DNA of 23,632 nt from DATHCB01 sp035319765 (GCA_035319765.1 DATHCB010000143.1:1-23632); one strand, 5' to 3'; positions 14,437 to 22,062 are shown, counted from the stretch's first letter. Program-made: numbers and translations. Notes: a model not told the origin generated them from the letters alone.

Positions 14437-15795
14437 TTATGAGATCCTTTTTGTCCGTTTCCGTGCGCGTGCGCGTTCCCCCATTTTGTCTAAATCCACA
14501 CTTTCTTGCTTCACTGGAGTCGTCCTGCGCATTGGATGTTCCTTCGGCACTCCCACCAATTCCTCCTCTGACTGTGTGAAGAAATCTGCATTTTCAGATT
14601 TCACTTCCTTCTCTTGTTTGTTCATGGCCTTCTGCTGTTTCTCCTCTCGGAGCTGTTTGAAGAATTCCAGCACTCTCTTAGCGTCATCTTCATCTTCAAT
14701 AACATCGCTCATGGAGACAAACCTATCCAAAACCTCTGTCTTTCTCTTCAGATCCTCAATTTCCTTCCGTTGATCTTCAATCAATTTTGCTGTTTCATTT
14801 GGCGTGGAAATTTCAAACCGCAAGAACGGCATTGCTTTCTCTTCGTATAGCTTCCGATGAAACTCTGGATCTAGAGGCCGATAGCTCTCTTCAACACCTG
14901 TCCGTACAATATGCCCCATCCAATATTGAACAAACTCAAACCCTGCTTGGTTCGCATACTTTCTGAAGTATTTGCGAAGGCAGTAAAGTTTCAATTCACT
15001 AGGCTTTCTGTTGCCCCGAACTTCGTAATTCACAACCCCTCTCTCCTTCAATGTGCGTAATGCCTTTTTGAAAATCTCACTGAAACTCTTTGGACTCACA
15101 GGCATCTTGGAACGCTTAATGTCATCAGCATCTCCACTTCCGCTTGTCTCCTGAGTGAAAAGATAATCCTCTGCCGTTACAGGAGGTCTTGACTGCAAAT
15201 AGGCTTTCAAATATTTGACGCTTTCATCGGACATAAAACTGTAATATTCACGATAGCAACATTTCGCAATTTCTTGCTTAACGTGTATTTTGCACGGAAT
15301 CACGCCTTTGCTCCAATCTGGCTCTAAGCCTTGGAATTTAAGCTCGCAGAGAGTGTCAGGTCTTATGCCTGATTGAGCCATAATGCAGAAGAACGCTTTG
15401 CTTCGTGGAGAGCTAATGTTAAGCACCGCTTGGATTTCTTCTTTGGTGATGTCTCGATTGTGATAAGTCGCTACTATCCTAATTTGTGGGACAAAATCAA
15501 GCGGAAGGCTGTTGTATTTGAAGAAGCTCTTTATTGCTCCCATTTTTGAGCTAACTGTTCCTTTGGCGAAGCTTTGGGAGAGATTAGATCTGTAAGCATT
15601 CACTAGAGGCGTGTAATGTCTTTTGAATTGACGATCATCCTTCACTTCTATATCCTTCAAAATCTCCGCAGGTTTCTTTCCGACAAATTGACAGAACCTT
15701 TCTATTTCATGTCGATATTTGTAAGCTGTCTCGGAGCTGTCCGAATGGGAATCCGCCACTCCTCTTATCCAAGCTTCCACTACCTCATACTCCAT
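14437..15795 (-). CDS. Tyrosine recombinase/integrase (archaeal element type)
   Basis: A 452-residue tyrosine recombinase. Residues about 1-110 are the helical core-binding domain (YKYRHEIERFCQFVGK, then GTVSSKMGAIKSFFKY). The catalytic domain shows AQSGIRPDTLCELKF with Arg I, LKLYCLRKYFRKYAN as box II (Arg present; the usual His is replaced by Tyr), YWMGHI with the GH pair, and VEESYRP with the nucleophilic tyrosine. Residues about 345-452 are a long charged coiled-coil and low-complexity tail (KLIEDQRKEIEDLKRKTEVL, then a basic end) not needed for catalysis. It is unrelated in sequence to the broken integrase at 732-1804. GGAG lies just before the ATG. Two inverted repeats bracket its TATA box, implying repression. 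The gene points away from tRNA-Lys, about 125 nt off. Confidence 0.9.
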   Translation of the reverse strand: MEYEVVEAWIRGVADSHSDSSETAYKYRHEIERFCQFVGKKPAEILKDIEVKDDRQFKRHYTPLVNAYRSNLSQSFAKGTVSSKMGAIKSFFKYNSLPLDFVPQIRIVATYHNRDITKEEIQAVLNISSPRSKAFFCIMAQSGIRPDTLCELKFQGLEPDWSKGVIPCKIHVKQEIAKCCYREYYSFMSDESVKYLKAYLQSRPPVTAEDYLFTQETSGSGDADDIKRSKMPVSPKSFSEIFKKALRTLKERGVVNYEVRGNRKPSELKLYCLRKYFRKYANQAGFEFVQYWMGHIVRTGVEESYRPLDPEFHRKLYEEKAMPFLRFEISTPNETAKLIEDQRKEIEDLKRKTEVLDRFVSMSDVIEDEDDAKRVLEFFKQLREEKQQKAMNKQEKEVKSENADFFTQSEEELVGVPKEHPMRRTTPVKQESVDLDKMGERARARKRTKRIS

Positions 15796-15824
15796 TTCTT
15801 CTTCTCCTTACCTTTTTAGTCTAA

Positions 15825-15842
15825 GGTAATAATTCTGTTACC
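15825..15842. promoter_or_regulatory. Operator-like 18-bp inverted repeat, start-proximal copy
   Basis: Read on the minus strand it is GGTAACAGAATTATTACC, an imperfect palindrome with GGTAA/TTACC arms. It lies where transcription of the integrase gene should begin, about 25 nt past the TATA box. It matches the second copy at 15854-15871. Confidence 0.65.
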
Positions 15843-15844
15843 CA

Positions 15845-15855
15845 GCATATAAAGG
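15845..15855 (-). promoter_or_regulatory. TATA box of the integrase gene
   Basis: CCTTTATATGC on the minus strand sits exactly between the two 18-bp inverted repeats and about 55 nt before the integrase ATG. Confidence 0.6.
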
Positions 15856-15871
15856 TAACGAATTCTATACC
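15854..15871. promoter_or_regulatory. Operator-like 18-bp inverted repeat, TATA-upstream copy
   Basis: Read on the minus strand it is GGTATAGAATTCGTTACC, the same length and arms as the copy at 15825-15842, with a shared GAATT core. Centre-to-centre spacing is 29 bp. Further half-site-like GTTAC/TAACC bases follow at about 15884-15890. Confidence 0.65.
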
Positions 15872-15922
15872 GTAAAATATTAGCGTAACCACCTATAGAA
15901 GACTAGCGGCTTCAGCAACTGT

Positions 15923-15996
15923 GGGCCCGTAGCTCAGCAAGGCAGAGCGGCGGACTCTTAATCCGTTGGCCACGGGTTCAAATCCCGCCGGGCCCG
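15923..15996 (+). tRNA. tRNA-Lys (anticodon CTT)
   Basis: The acceptor GGGCCCG pairs with CGGGCCC, the D stem GCTC with GAGC, and the anticodon stem GCGGA with TCCGT around CTCTTAA (anticodon CTT, codon AAG). The T arm is ACGGG-TTCAAAT-CCCGC, with an A-C mismatch at its first pair. The discriminator is G, and CCA follows at 15997-15999, so the 3' end may be encoded. There is no intron. An integrase gene lies on its 5' side. Confidence 0.95.
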
Positions 15997-16159
15997 CCAC
16001 CATCTAGGTTCAAGTTTCGAAGAGATATGCACCTAAAACGATGTAAATCTATCAATGTACGTCGACATTAGCGCTTGCATTTTGCGTGAGTTCTAGCCTA
16101 AATAGCCGTTAATCATTTAATTCTCAAGGAATGAGTTGTAATTAGACGTTGGGAACGAC

Positions 16160-16729
16160 TTGAGCTGGCACAGCATTCACCATTGCGACGAAACCGAGAG
16201 AAGAAAATGGCAAGATCCTGAAGCAATACTTCGCGAAATTGATCTAAAGCCCGGCCAAACGTTCATCGACATAGGCTGCGGTGACGGCTTCTTCGCCATT
16301 CCAGCAGCACGGTTGGTTGAAGAAACCGGCAAAGTCTACGGTCTAGACGCTGATTCAGAAGCTGTTAGATGCCTTGAAGAAAAAGCCGCGAAAGAGAGCC
16401 TAACCAATTTGGTTTTGAAGACTGGAAAAGCCGAAGAACTATTACTCTGCGAAGGCTGTGCCGATTTTGTTTTCTTTGGCAACGTTCTGCACGACTTTAA
16501 CAACCCGACGAGAGTGCTGATGAACGCGAAGACAATGCTGAAACCCGATGGATGCCTAGTTGATATCGATTGGAAAAAAGAGCCCATGAATTTCGGTCCA
16601 CCAATGACTATTAGGTTTAGTAAGCAAAACGCGATCAGCCTCATCAGAAAGGCTGGCTTCAAGCTTGACGCCTTCAAGAAATCTGGGGCTTATCATTACA
16701 TGATAACAGCGTATCCTTCTGATTATTAG
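16160..16729 (+). CDS. Class I SAM-dependent methyltransferase
   Basis: A 189-residue methyltransferase with motif I TFIDIGCGDGFFAIPAA (about residues 34-50), the ribose-binding acidic residue in KVYGLDADSEAVRCL, ADFVFFGNVLHDFNNP at the post-II strand and MLKPDGCLVDIDWKKEP as motif III. The NVLHDF and IDWKKE segments resemble UbiE/MerR-associated small-molecule methyltransferases. The opening WHSIHHCDETERRKWQDPE is rich in histidine and charged residues. Substrate unknown. The start is TTG at 16160 with no strong Shine-Dalgarno. The macro-domain gene follows 36 nt downstream on the same strand, so they may be co-transcribed. Confidence 0.88.
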   Translation: MSWHSIHHCDETERRKWQDPEAILREIDLKPGQTFIDIGCGDGFFAIPAARLVEETGKVYGLDADSEAVRCLEEKAAKESLTNLVLKTGKAEELLLCEGCADFVFFGNVLHDFNNPTRVLMNAKTMLKPDGCLVDIDWKKEPMNFGPPMTIRFSKQNAISLIRKAGFKLDAFKKSGAYHYMITAYPSDY

Positions 16730-16765
16730 TTAACGCTTATTCACGCATCATGGTGAGGCTAAAAT

Positions 16766-17299
16766 ATGAAAGTGATTATCAGCAAAACCGCCTTGGAATT
16801 GACACTTGGCGACATTACAGATTTGGACACTGACGCCATAGTTAACGCAGCAAACACTACGCTTCTCATGGGGGGCGGAGTGGCAGGGGCAATCAGAAAG
16901 AAAGGTGGACCAAAAATCCAGGAAGAATGCAACAAGATAGGAGGGACTCACGTGGGCGGAGCAGTCATAACAACCGGAGGAGACCTCAAAGCTAAACATG
17001 TCATTCATGCTGTCGGTCCGGTACATGGTGAGGAACATGAAGATGAGAAACTCAAGGACGCCACGCTAAACTCGTTGATTCTTGCTGACAGAAACACATT
17101 GAAAAGCATAGCTTTCCCAGCCATAAGCACGGGAATCTTTGGGTTTCCAAAAGACCGATGCGCCATGATAATGCTATCTACCACGATCGCGTACCTAGAA
17201 TGTCCCACAAGACTGGAAAGAGTAGTCTACTGCCTCTATGACCAGGACACGTTTGAAACCTTCAAATCATCCCTTCTAGCTCTGATGTCCAAACGTTAA
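16766..17299 (+). CDS. Macro-domain protein (ADP-ribose binding/deacylase type)
   Basis: A 177-residue stand-alone macro domain. LGDITDLDTDAIVNAANTTLLMGGGVAGAI is the signature N-terminus, with the NAAN and GGGVAGAI loops that hold ADP-ribose. VGGAVITTGGDLKAKHVIHAVGP is the central strand and loop, and IAFPAISTGIFGFPKDR is the phosphate-binding loop. Related proteins hydrolyse O-acetyl-ADP-ribose or remove ADP-ribose from proteins or nucleic acids; which applies is not decidable here. Length matches single-domain members. ATG at 16766 follows GGTGAGG (16751-16757). The next genes on this strand handle nucleotide derivatives (NUDIX). Confidence 0.94.
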   Translation: MKVIISKTALELTLGDITDLDTDAIVNAANTTLLMGGGVAGAIRKKGGPKIQEECNKIGGTHVGGAVITTGGDLKAKHVIHAVGPVHGEEHEDEKLKDATLNSLILADRNTLKSIAFPAISTGIFGFPKDRCAMIMLSTTIAYLECPTRLERVVYCLYDQDTFETFKSSLLALMSKR

Positions 17300-17440
17300 C
17301 GGTTGCGCGCGGTTAACCAGATTCTAAATCCCCAACGTGAATACTAATCTTCCTTAAAATTAACTCGAAGAAAAAAGCACTGGTTACTAAACTCATCAAA
17401 ACCGCGCACACAGTCGCCAAAGTAGGATCGACGCGCACAA

Positions 17441-17451
17441 GTTAATATAAG
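17441..17451 (+). promoter_or_regulatory. TATA box for the NUDIX gene
   Basis: GTTAATATAAG is centred about 26 nt before the TTG start at 17472, implying a leaderless transcript that starts at or next to the codon. Confidence 0.5.
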
Positions 17452-17471
17452 CCTAGGTTTCTTGAATATGT

Positions 17472-17903
17472 TTGATAATTGTGAAAACTGTGGATGTGGT
17501 AGTTGGTATCATCTTTAGAGACAATAAATTCTTAGTTGAAAGAAGAAAGACAGATGAAAAAATAGACCCTGGAATTGTTTGCTTGCCTGGAGGTCACGTT
17601 GAAAAAAATGAGAATAGAAAGGATGCATTTAAACGAGAGATGAGAGAGGAATTGAGCGTAGAAGTAAAGAAATCAGAGTTTCTCAAGAAAGATTTTTGGG
17701 TAGCAAGTAACGGCGAAAGACAAAATGTCTATTACTATATGGTCACTAGTTACGAAGGTGAACCCACTTCTAAAACTGCAAAAGAAATAATCTGGGTAGG
17801 AAATACCGATGAACTTGATGCCCTATATGACCGGAACGCTATAGAAAAAGTTAGAATGAAAAGAATTAAGGAAATTATCAATGAAACTTCTACCAGACGT
17901 TAG
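17472..17903 (+). CDS. NUDIX hydrolase
   Basis: A 143-residue NUDIX protein. The NUDIX box is GGHVEKNENRKDAFKREMREELSV (about residues 38-61). The G-x5-E-x7-REUxEE pattern is intact, but the usual glycine near the end is serine. VGIIFRDNKFLVERRK precedes it as the first strand pair, and KEIIWVGNTDELD is the later helix-strand segment. It cleaves nucleoside diphosphates linked to another group; the substrate is unknown. TTG at 17472 is chosen because a TATA box lies about 26 nt upstream; a GTG at 17481 is an alternative. Its base composition is more AT-rich than the macro-domain gene next door, a possible sign of separate origin. Confidence 0.92.
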   Translation: MIIVKTVDVVVGIIFRDNKFLVERRKTDEKIDPGIVCLPGGHVEKNENRKDAFKREMREELSVEVKKSEFLKKDFWVASNGERQNVYYYMVTSYEGEPTSKTAKEIIWVGNTDELDALYDRNAIEKVRMKRIKEIINETSTRR

Positions 17904-18378
17904 TCCTCAATTAACGCGCGCAAACTAGCCTATAGGAATCAGATTCTCTCCTTCCTTCTACTCATCAAGCGTATCACCTCTTGCTGAATATTGATATTTG
18001 AGCGCATGCGGAATCAAATAAGACATAGCCTTCCATGTCCACCGATTCTTACAAGATCGTGTCTTAATCAAAGACCTAGAAGACGAAGGGCAAGGTCTCA
18101 TAATCAGTCAGACAGAACTCGAATTTTCACCAAAGGAGGCCAGCATCGCTACTAATGCTTGGAACGAAGTCGGTTTGGGTTTAAATCTTTGAGATCAAAA
18201 CCTGCAGGTGTGTTCTAGAATTGAATAGTTGGAGCCTGAATCTCTCTGGGCTCGCCACTATTTTCTAGTGATTTTCGATCTTGATTAGAATTCTGGACGC
18301 GAGATGCGTAAGTGATTAATCTGCTACGAACGAAGTGTAATCATAAGTTCAAGATAAAACCTAGCAGCGGGCTTTATT
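17904..18378. other. 475-nt intergenic region with a possible gene remnant
   Basis: No supported gene. A plus frame open from 18022 to the TGA at 18190-18192 reads convincingly in part (QDRVLIKDLEDEGQGLIISQ, then TELEFSPKEASIATNAWNEV). It lacks any ATG, GTG or TTG at its front, so it may be the tail of a decayed gene. The rest holds no recognisable feature beyond AT-rich promoter-like bases before 18379. Confidence 0.35.
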
Positions 18379-18753
18379 GTGAGAACGGATTTCGAAAAAC
18401 TGATGCTCGAAGCTATAGATGAAGGATTATCTTCGCTGGGCGAGTCTTCTAAGCAGGCAATATATTTCCACTTGGAAAAAACTTTTGACATCAAAAGAGA
18501 AGAGATTCCTGATAGATTGAGCGCTTTCTCACAAGCCATTGAAAACATTTTTGGAGTCGGAGCTGGATGCCTTGAGATTCTGATTATGCAGCGGCTTTAC
18601 GAAAAAGTCGGAGGCATCCTGCGGTGGGACAAGAAGAAGGGTTTCTCATTTGCGGAATACGTCACTATAGCCAAACGCAGTTTTCGAGAAAAAAGTAGGA
18701 TAAATACGATAAAAGAACTAGTTGATTGTGAGGAGGAGAGGGTAAGGGTTTGA
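18379..18753 (+). CDS. NitrOD5-like small protein
   Basis: A 124-residue, helix-rich soluble protein. FEKLMLEAIDEGLSSLGESSKQAIYFHLEKTF followed by IPDRLSAFSQAIENIFGVGAGCLEILIMQRLYEKVG matches my recollection of the NitrOD5 output-like domain found in Thaumarchaeota and related archaea. That name is from memory and unverified. The C-terminal 40 residues (FAEYVTIAKRSFREKSRI) are basic and helical. It has no DNA-binding or catalytic motif. GTG at 18379 is the start. It overlaps the histidine kinase start by four bases (TTGA), so it probably belongs to that signalling pathway, as an adaptor or output partner (inference). Confidence 0.7.
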   Translation: MRTDFEKLMLEAIDEGLSSLGESSKQAIYFHLEKTFDIKREEIPDRLSAFSQAIENIFGVGAGCLEILIMQRLYEKVGGILRWDKKKGFSFAEYVTIAKRSFREKSRINTIKELVDCEEERVRV

Positions 18754-21554
18754 TAGACTCTTACGTGAGTCGAGAAACCCGTCGTCCTCAAAAGAAGCAT
18801 AGGAACAATCGATACTCAAGGCTCTCTGAAAAGTCTATCGATAACGAAACAACGAACGTGGGAGATGACGAGGAAACACTCAGAAGTGCATTTGCAGCTT
18901 TCCGCGAACGCGCTAAAGGTATAGTGGACAATATTGGCATCGGAGTTGCCGTGATAACTCCAAATATGGAAATTTTGTCTCTAAACAAGATCATGAGAAA
19001 GTGGTTTCCAGGTATCGACGTTTCCAAAAAACCCATCTGCTATGAATATTTTAACGACCCTCCAAGGAAGAATATCTGTAGTTATTGCCCTGCAATCAAA
19101 ACGCTCAAGACAGGGCATACTCATGAAGCCATAACGGAAACACCCCGTGGTATGGAAATCATCTACTACAAGATAATAACATCTCCTATTAAAGATAAGA
19201 ATGGAAAAGTTGTTGCGACAATAGAGATGGTTGAAGACGTCACCGAAAAGCAGCGTGTCGAGAAGCAACTGAAGCGTTACTCTGAGCATTTGGAAGAACT
19301 AGTCAAAGAAAGGACAAGAAACCTCCAAGAGAGCGAAGAGCACTTTCGTTCGGTATTAGAACGCGCGGCTGAAGCCGTAGTCACTATTGACAACAGAGAC
19401 GTCATAATCTCTTGGAACCTAGCAGCCAAAGCTATCTTTGGCTACTCGGCCAATGAGGCAATCGGCAAACCAATTACGCTGGTGATGCCTAAACGACTAA
19501 TGAAAAATCATCAAAAGGCAACGGACCGATTGTTCCGAGTTGGAAAACCAAGTAAGACGAAAAAAACGCTCGAGATCATGGGATGTCGAAAAGACGGAAG
19601 TAAATTTCCGATCGAGCTTTCCACTTCGGTCTGGAGAACAAAACAGGGAATATTAATCACCGCCGTCATACGAGACAAGACAGAACAGAAGAAACTAGAA
19701 GAAAGGCTCTCCGCATTAAATTTCTATGGCGGAAAGTTAAATGCCGCGAAAAGCCACAAGCAGATTTATGAATTGACGTTAGATGCTTTAAAGCGGACAC
19801 TTGGCTTTGAAATTGCTTCGTTCTTGATTGTCAAAAAAGGCTATCTTGAAGTCGAATCCCAATCGGGATATCAAACACTCAATCTTATCAAGCTGCCCTT
19901 GGATGGATCAAGAAAGGGCATAGTCGTGAAATCTGCGGTCATGCACAAGCCCATCCTTGCTCGAGACGTAAGCAAGAATAAAGATTATGTCCAAGGCGTT
20001 CAAGGCATAAGGTCAGAACTTGCTGTTCCTATCCTTATAGATGACGAAGTTCTAGGTCTTCTAAACTTGGAAAGCCGAAAATTAGACGCATTTACGGAAA
20101 AGGATGTTGTGTTAGTTCAGATTTTGGCGTCGCATGCTGCCACCGCGATGAATAGTCTAGCAAACAGAGAAGAGATACAGAAACGCAATAAACAGCAAGC
20201 TTCGTTAATGAAGAGTTCAGCTGAGATGATCAATTCTACGGAACTAAGACAGCGCCTTCGAGCGATTCTGGAGGCCATAAAAGGACTCGGATGGCGCAGA
20301 GTCGTCCTGTCCGTAAGAGACCAAAATCTGGGCATAGAAAAGCCCGAAGACATAGTGACCGCGGGCTTGACAAAAAAAGAACAAGAGTTTCTATGGACAA
20401 ATAAACAGCCAGGAAAAGTGTGGCAAGAACGCTTTGGGCAGGAATTTTCCCCTTTCAGAATCGGAGAATTCTACTACCTGCCATGGAATGATCCATGGGT
20501 TCGAAGGAAGTTCAGCAGGGGCACGGTACGAAGCCACCTGAAACCAGAAGAAATGGTCGATTGGAACCCAGATGACTTACTTTATGCTCCACTCAGGTTG
20601 GCCGATGGACACATAGTCGGTGTGGTGAGCGTTGATGATCCCCTTGATGGAAGACGACCCACGAAGGAATCTCTAGCGCCTTTGCAGCTGTTCTTGCCTC
20701 AAGCAGCAGTGGCAATAGAAAACGCCAAACTGCTTCAACAGTTGAAAGAATACTCAGAGCATTTGGAGGACAAGGTGGAGGAGAGAACCCAAGAGTTAAG
20801 AGGAGTTCAAAGACAGCTACTTAAGTCAGAGAGGTTAGCAGCCATCGGAGAGCTTGCGGGAATGGTGGGGCACGATCTGCGAAATCCTTTGATGGGCATT
20901 ACGGGCGCCACGTACTATTTGAGGACAAAGCATGGATCAGGAATGGACGAAAAAGGAAGGGAAATGTTGGAAATCATCGAAAGAGACATTGCATACTCGA
21001 ACAAAATCATAAATGACCTGTTAGAGTACTCCAGGGAGATAAAGCTAGAAGTGACTGAGACCAATCCAAAGCAAATCGTGCAGGAAGCCTTGTCATTCGT
21101 TCCAGTTCCCGCGAATGTTCAAGTGATAAATAATGTTCAAAGTCAACCCAAGATAAGCGTTGACCTAGAACGAATGCGAAGAGTTTTCATCAACATGATT
21201 AGGAATGCATTCGACGCAATGCCTAATGGAGGAAAACTTACGATTACGACCAAGAAATGGATACGGAACCTAAAGTTCACGTTCTCGGACACTGGAATCG
21301 GGATGTCGAAAGAAACCGTTAGTAAACTCTGGAGTCCCCTCTTCACAACTAAGGCCAGGGGGATGGGTTTCGGTCTGCCAATCTGCAAGCGGATTGTCGA
21401 AGCGCATGAAGGAAAGATTCTTGTAGAGAGCGAAAGTGGCAAAGGCACAACCTTCACTGTAATAGTTCCCATTAAGCAGAAACCAACTGAGGGAGGTGAA
21501 AGGACTTGGGTGAACGAGCCAGAATCCTTGTTATTGACGACGACGAAAGCATAA
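18750..21554 (+). CDS. PAS-PAS-GAF-GAF sensor histidine kinase
   Basis: A 934-residue soluble hybrid-free kinase with no clear membrane segment, so a cytosolic sensor. PAS 1 (about residues 55-165) contains an unusual cysteine set, CYEYFNDPPRKNICSYCP (C97, C110, C113), then a coiled-coil linker YSEHLEELVKERTRNLQ. PAS 2 (about 195-315) carries GCRKDGSKFPIELSTS. GAF 1 is about 325-470 (GIRSELAVPILIDDEVLGLLNLES) and a second GAF-like unit about 485-660. The linker YSEHLEDKVEERTQEL is repeated before the kinase core. HisKA has GELAGMVGHDLRNPLMG with H708. The ATPase has N819 (NMIRNAFDAMPNGG), DTGIGMS and GMGFGLPICKRIVEAHEG. TTG follows a GGAGGAGAGGG ribosome site. It overlaps the upstream NitrOD5-like gene and the downstream response regulator, its likely partner. 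Confidence 0.95.
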   Translation: MIDSYVSRETRRPQKKHRNNRYSRLSEKSIDNETTNVGDDEETLRSAFAAFRERAKGIVDNIGIGVAVITPNMEILSLNKIMRKWFPGIDVSKKPICYEYFNDPPRKNICSYCPAIKTLKTGHTHEAITETPRGMEIIYYKIITSPIKDKNGKVVATIEMVEDVTEKQRVEKQLKRYSEHLEELVKERTRNLQESEEHFRSVLERAAEAVVTIDNRDVIISWNLAAKAIFGYSANEAIGKPITLVMPKRLMKNHQKATDRLFRVGKPSKTKKTLEIMGCRKDGSKFPIELSTSVWRTKQGILITAVIRDKTEQKKLEERLSALNFYGGKLNAAKSHKQIYELTLDALKRTLGFEIASFLIVKKGYLEVESQSGYQTLNLIKLPLDGSRKGIVVKSAVMHKPILARDVSKNKDYVQGVQGIRSELAVPILIDDEVLGLLNLESRKLDAFTEKDVVLVQILASHAATAMNSLANREEIQKRNKQQASLMKSSAEMINSTELRQRLRAILEAIKGLGWRRVVLSVRDQNLGIEKPEDIVTAGLTKKEQEFLWTNKQPGKVWQERFGQEFSPFRIGEFYYLPWNDPWVRRKFSRGTVRSHLKPEEMVDWNPDDLLYAPLRLADGHIVGVVSVDDPLDGRRPTKESLAPLQLFLPQAAVAIENAKLLQQLKEYSEHLEDKVEERTQELRGVQRQLLKSERLAAIGELAGMVGHDLRNPLMGITGATYYLRTKHGSGMDEKGREMLEIIERDIAYSNKIINDLLEYSREIKLEVTETNPKQIVQEALSFVPVPANVQVINNVQSQPKISVDLERMRRVFINMIRNAFDAMPNGGKLTITTKKWIRNLKFTFSDTGIGMSKETVSKLWSPLFTTKARGMGFGLPICKRIVEAHEGKILVESESGKGTTFTVIVPIKQKPTEGGERTWVNEPESLLLTTTKA

Positions 21555-21967
21555 GAAGCGTGCTGGCGTCAATTCTTGAAGAAGAGTATGTCGTTGACAC
21601 AGCACAAAATGGAGCGGACGCTATAAAGAAAACCAAAGCTATACTCTACAATTTGGCGCTGATAGATATCAGACTTCCAGATATGGAAGGAACTGAACTT
21701 CTGACGCGAATGAAGGAAACGACCCCAAAAATGCGGAAAATAATTATGACTGGCTATCCATCATTGGGGAACGCGATCTCGGCGGTCAATAAAGGTGCAG
21801 ATGCCTACTTGATGAAGCCTTTCGATATAGAGAAAGTCCTGAAGGTAATCAAGGAGCAACTCGTAAAATGGCAACAAGAAAAGAGGTACAGCCAAGACAG
21901 GGTTACTGATTTCATCGAGGCGCGCGTTATGGAAATAGAGGCGCAAAGGGGCTTCAGCAGGTCATGA
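21506..21967 (+). CDS. Response regulator, receiver domain without recognisable output domain
   Basis: A 153-residue protein. The receiver domain (about residues 5-120) shows ILVIDDDESIR with D11-D12, the phospho-acceptor D54 in LIDIRLPDMEG, T82 in IIMTGYPS and K104 in LMKPFD, all in place. Residues 120-153 are a charged helix (KWQQEKRYSQDRVTDFIEAR) with no DNA-binding fold. Output is therefore probably through protein contacts. It starts with TTG at 21506, 49 nt inside the kinase gene in another frame, with GGAGGTGA at 21492-21499 as its ribosome site. This supports tight coupling to the kinase. Confidence 0.95.
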   Translation: MGERARILVIDDDESIRSVLASILEEEYVVDTAQNGADAIKKTKAILYNLALIDIRLPDMEGTELLTRMKETTPKMRKIIMTGYPSLGNAISAVNKGADAYLMKPFDIEKVLKVIKEQLVKWQQEKRYSQDRVTDFIEARVMEIEAQRGFSRS

Positions 21968-22028
21968 GCCACGCTAAACATCCACATTTTTCCCAGGAAC
22001 TTTAACTCGAATTATCTTCTGTTCGAAA

Positions 22029-22038
22029 CTTTTTATAT
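22029..22038 (+). promoter_or_regulatory. TATA box for the HD-domain gene
   Basis: CTTTTTATAT is centred about 29 nt before the ATG at 22063, indicating a leaderless or near-leaderless mRNA. Confidence 0.55.
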
Positions 22039-22062
22039 CTTCAAATATCGGTATGTTCCCCG

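Noticed and set aside
16336..17208. Minus-strand frames opposite the methyltransferase and macro-domain genes
   Set aside because: They lie fully antisense to well-recognised genes and show no domain or start signals.
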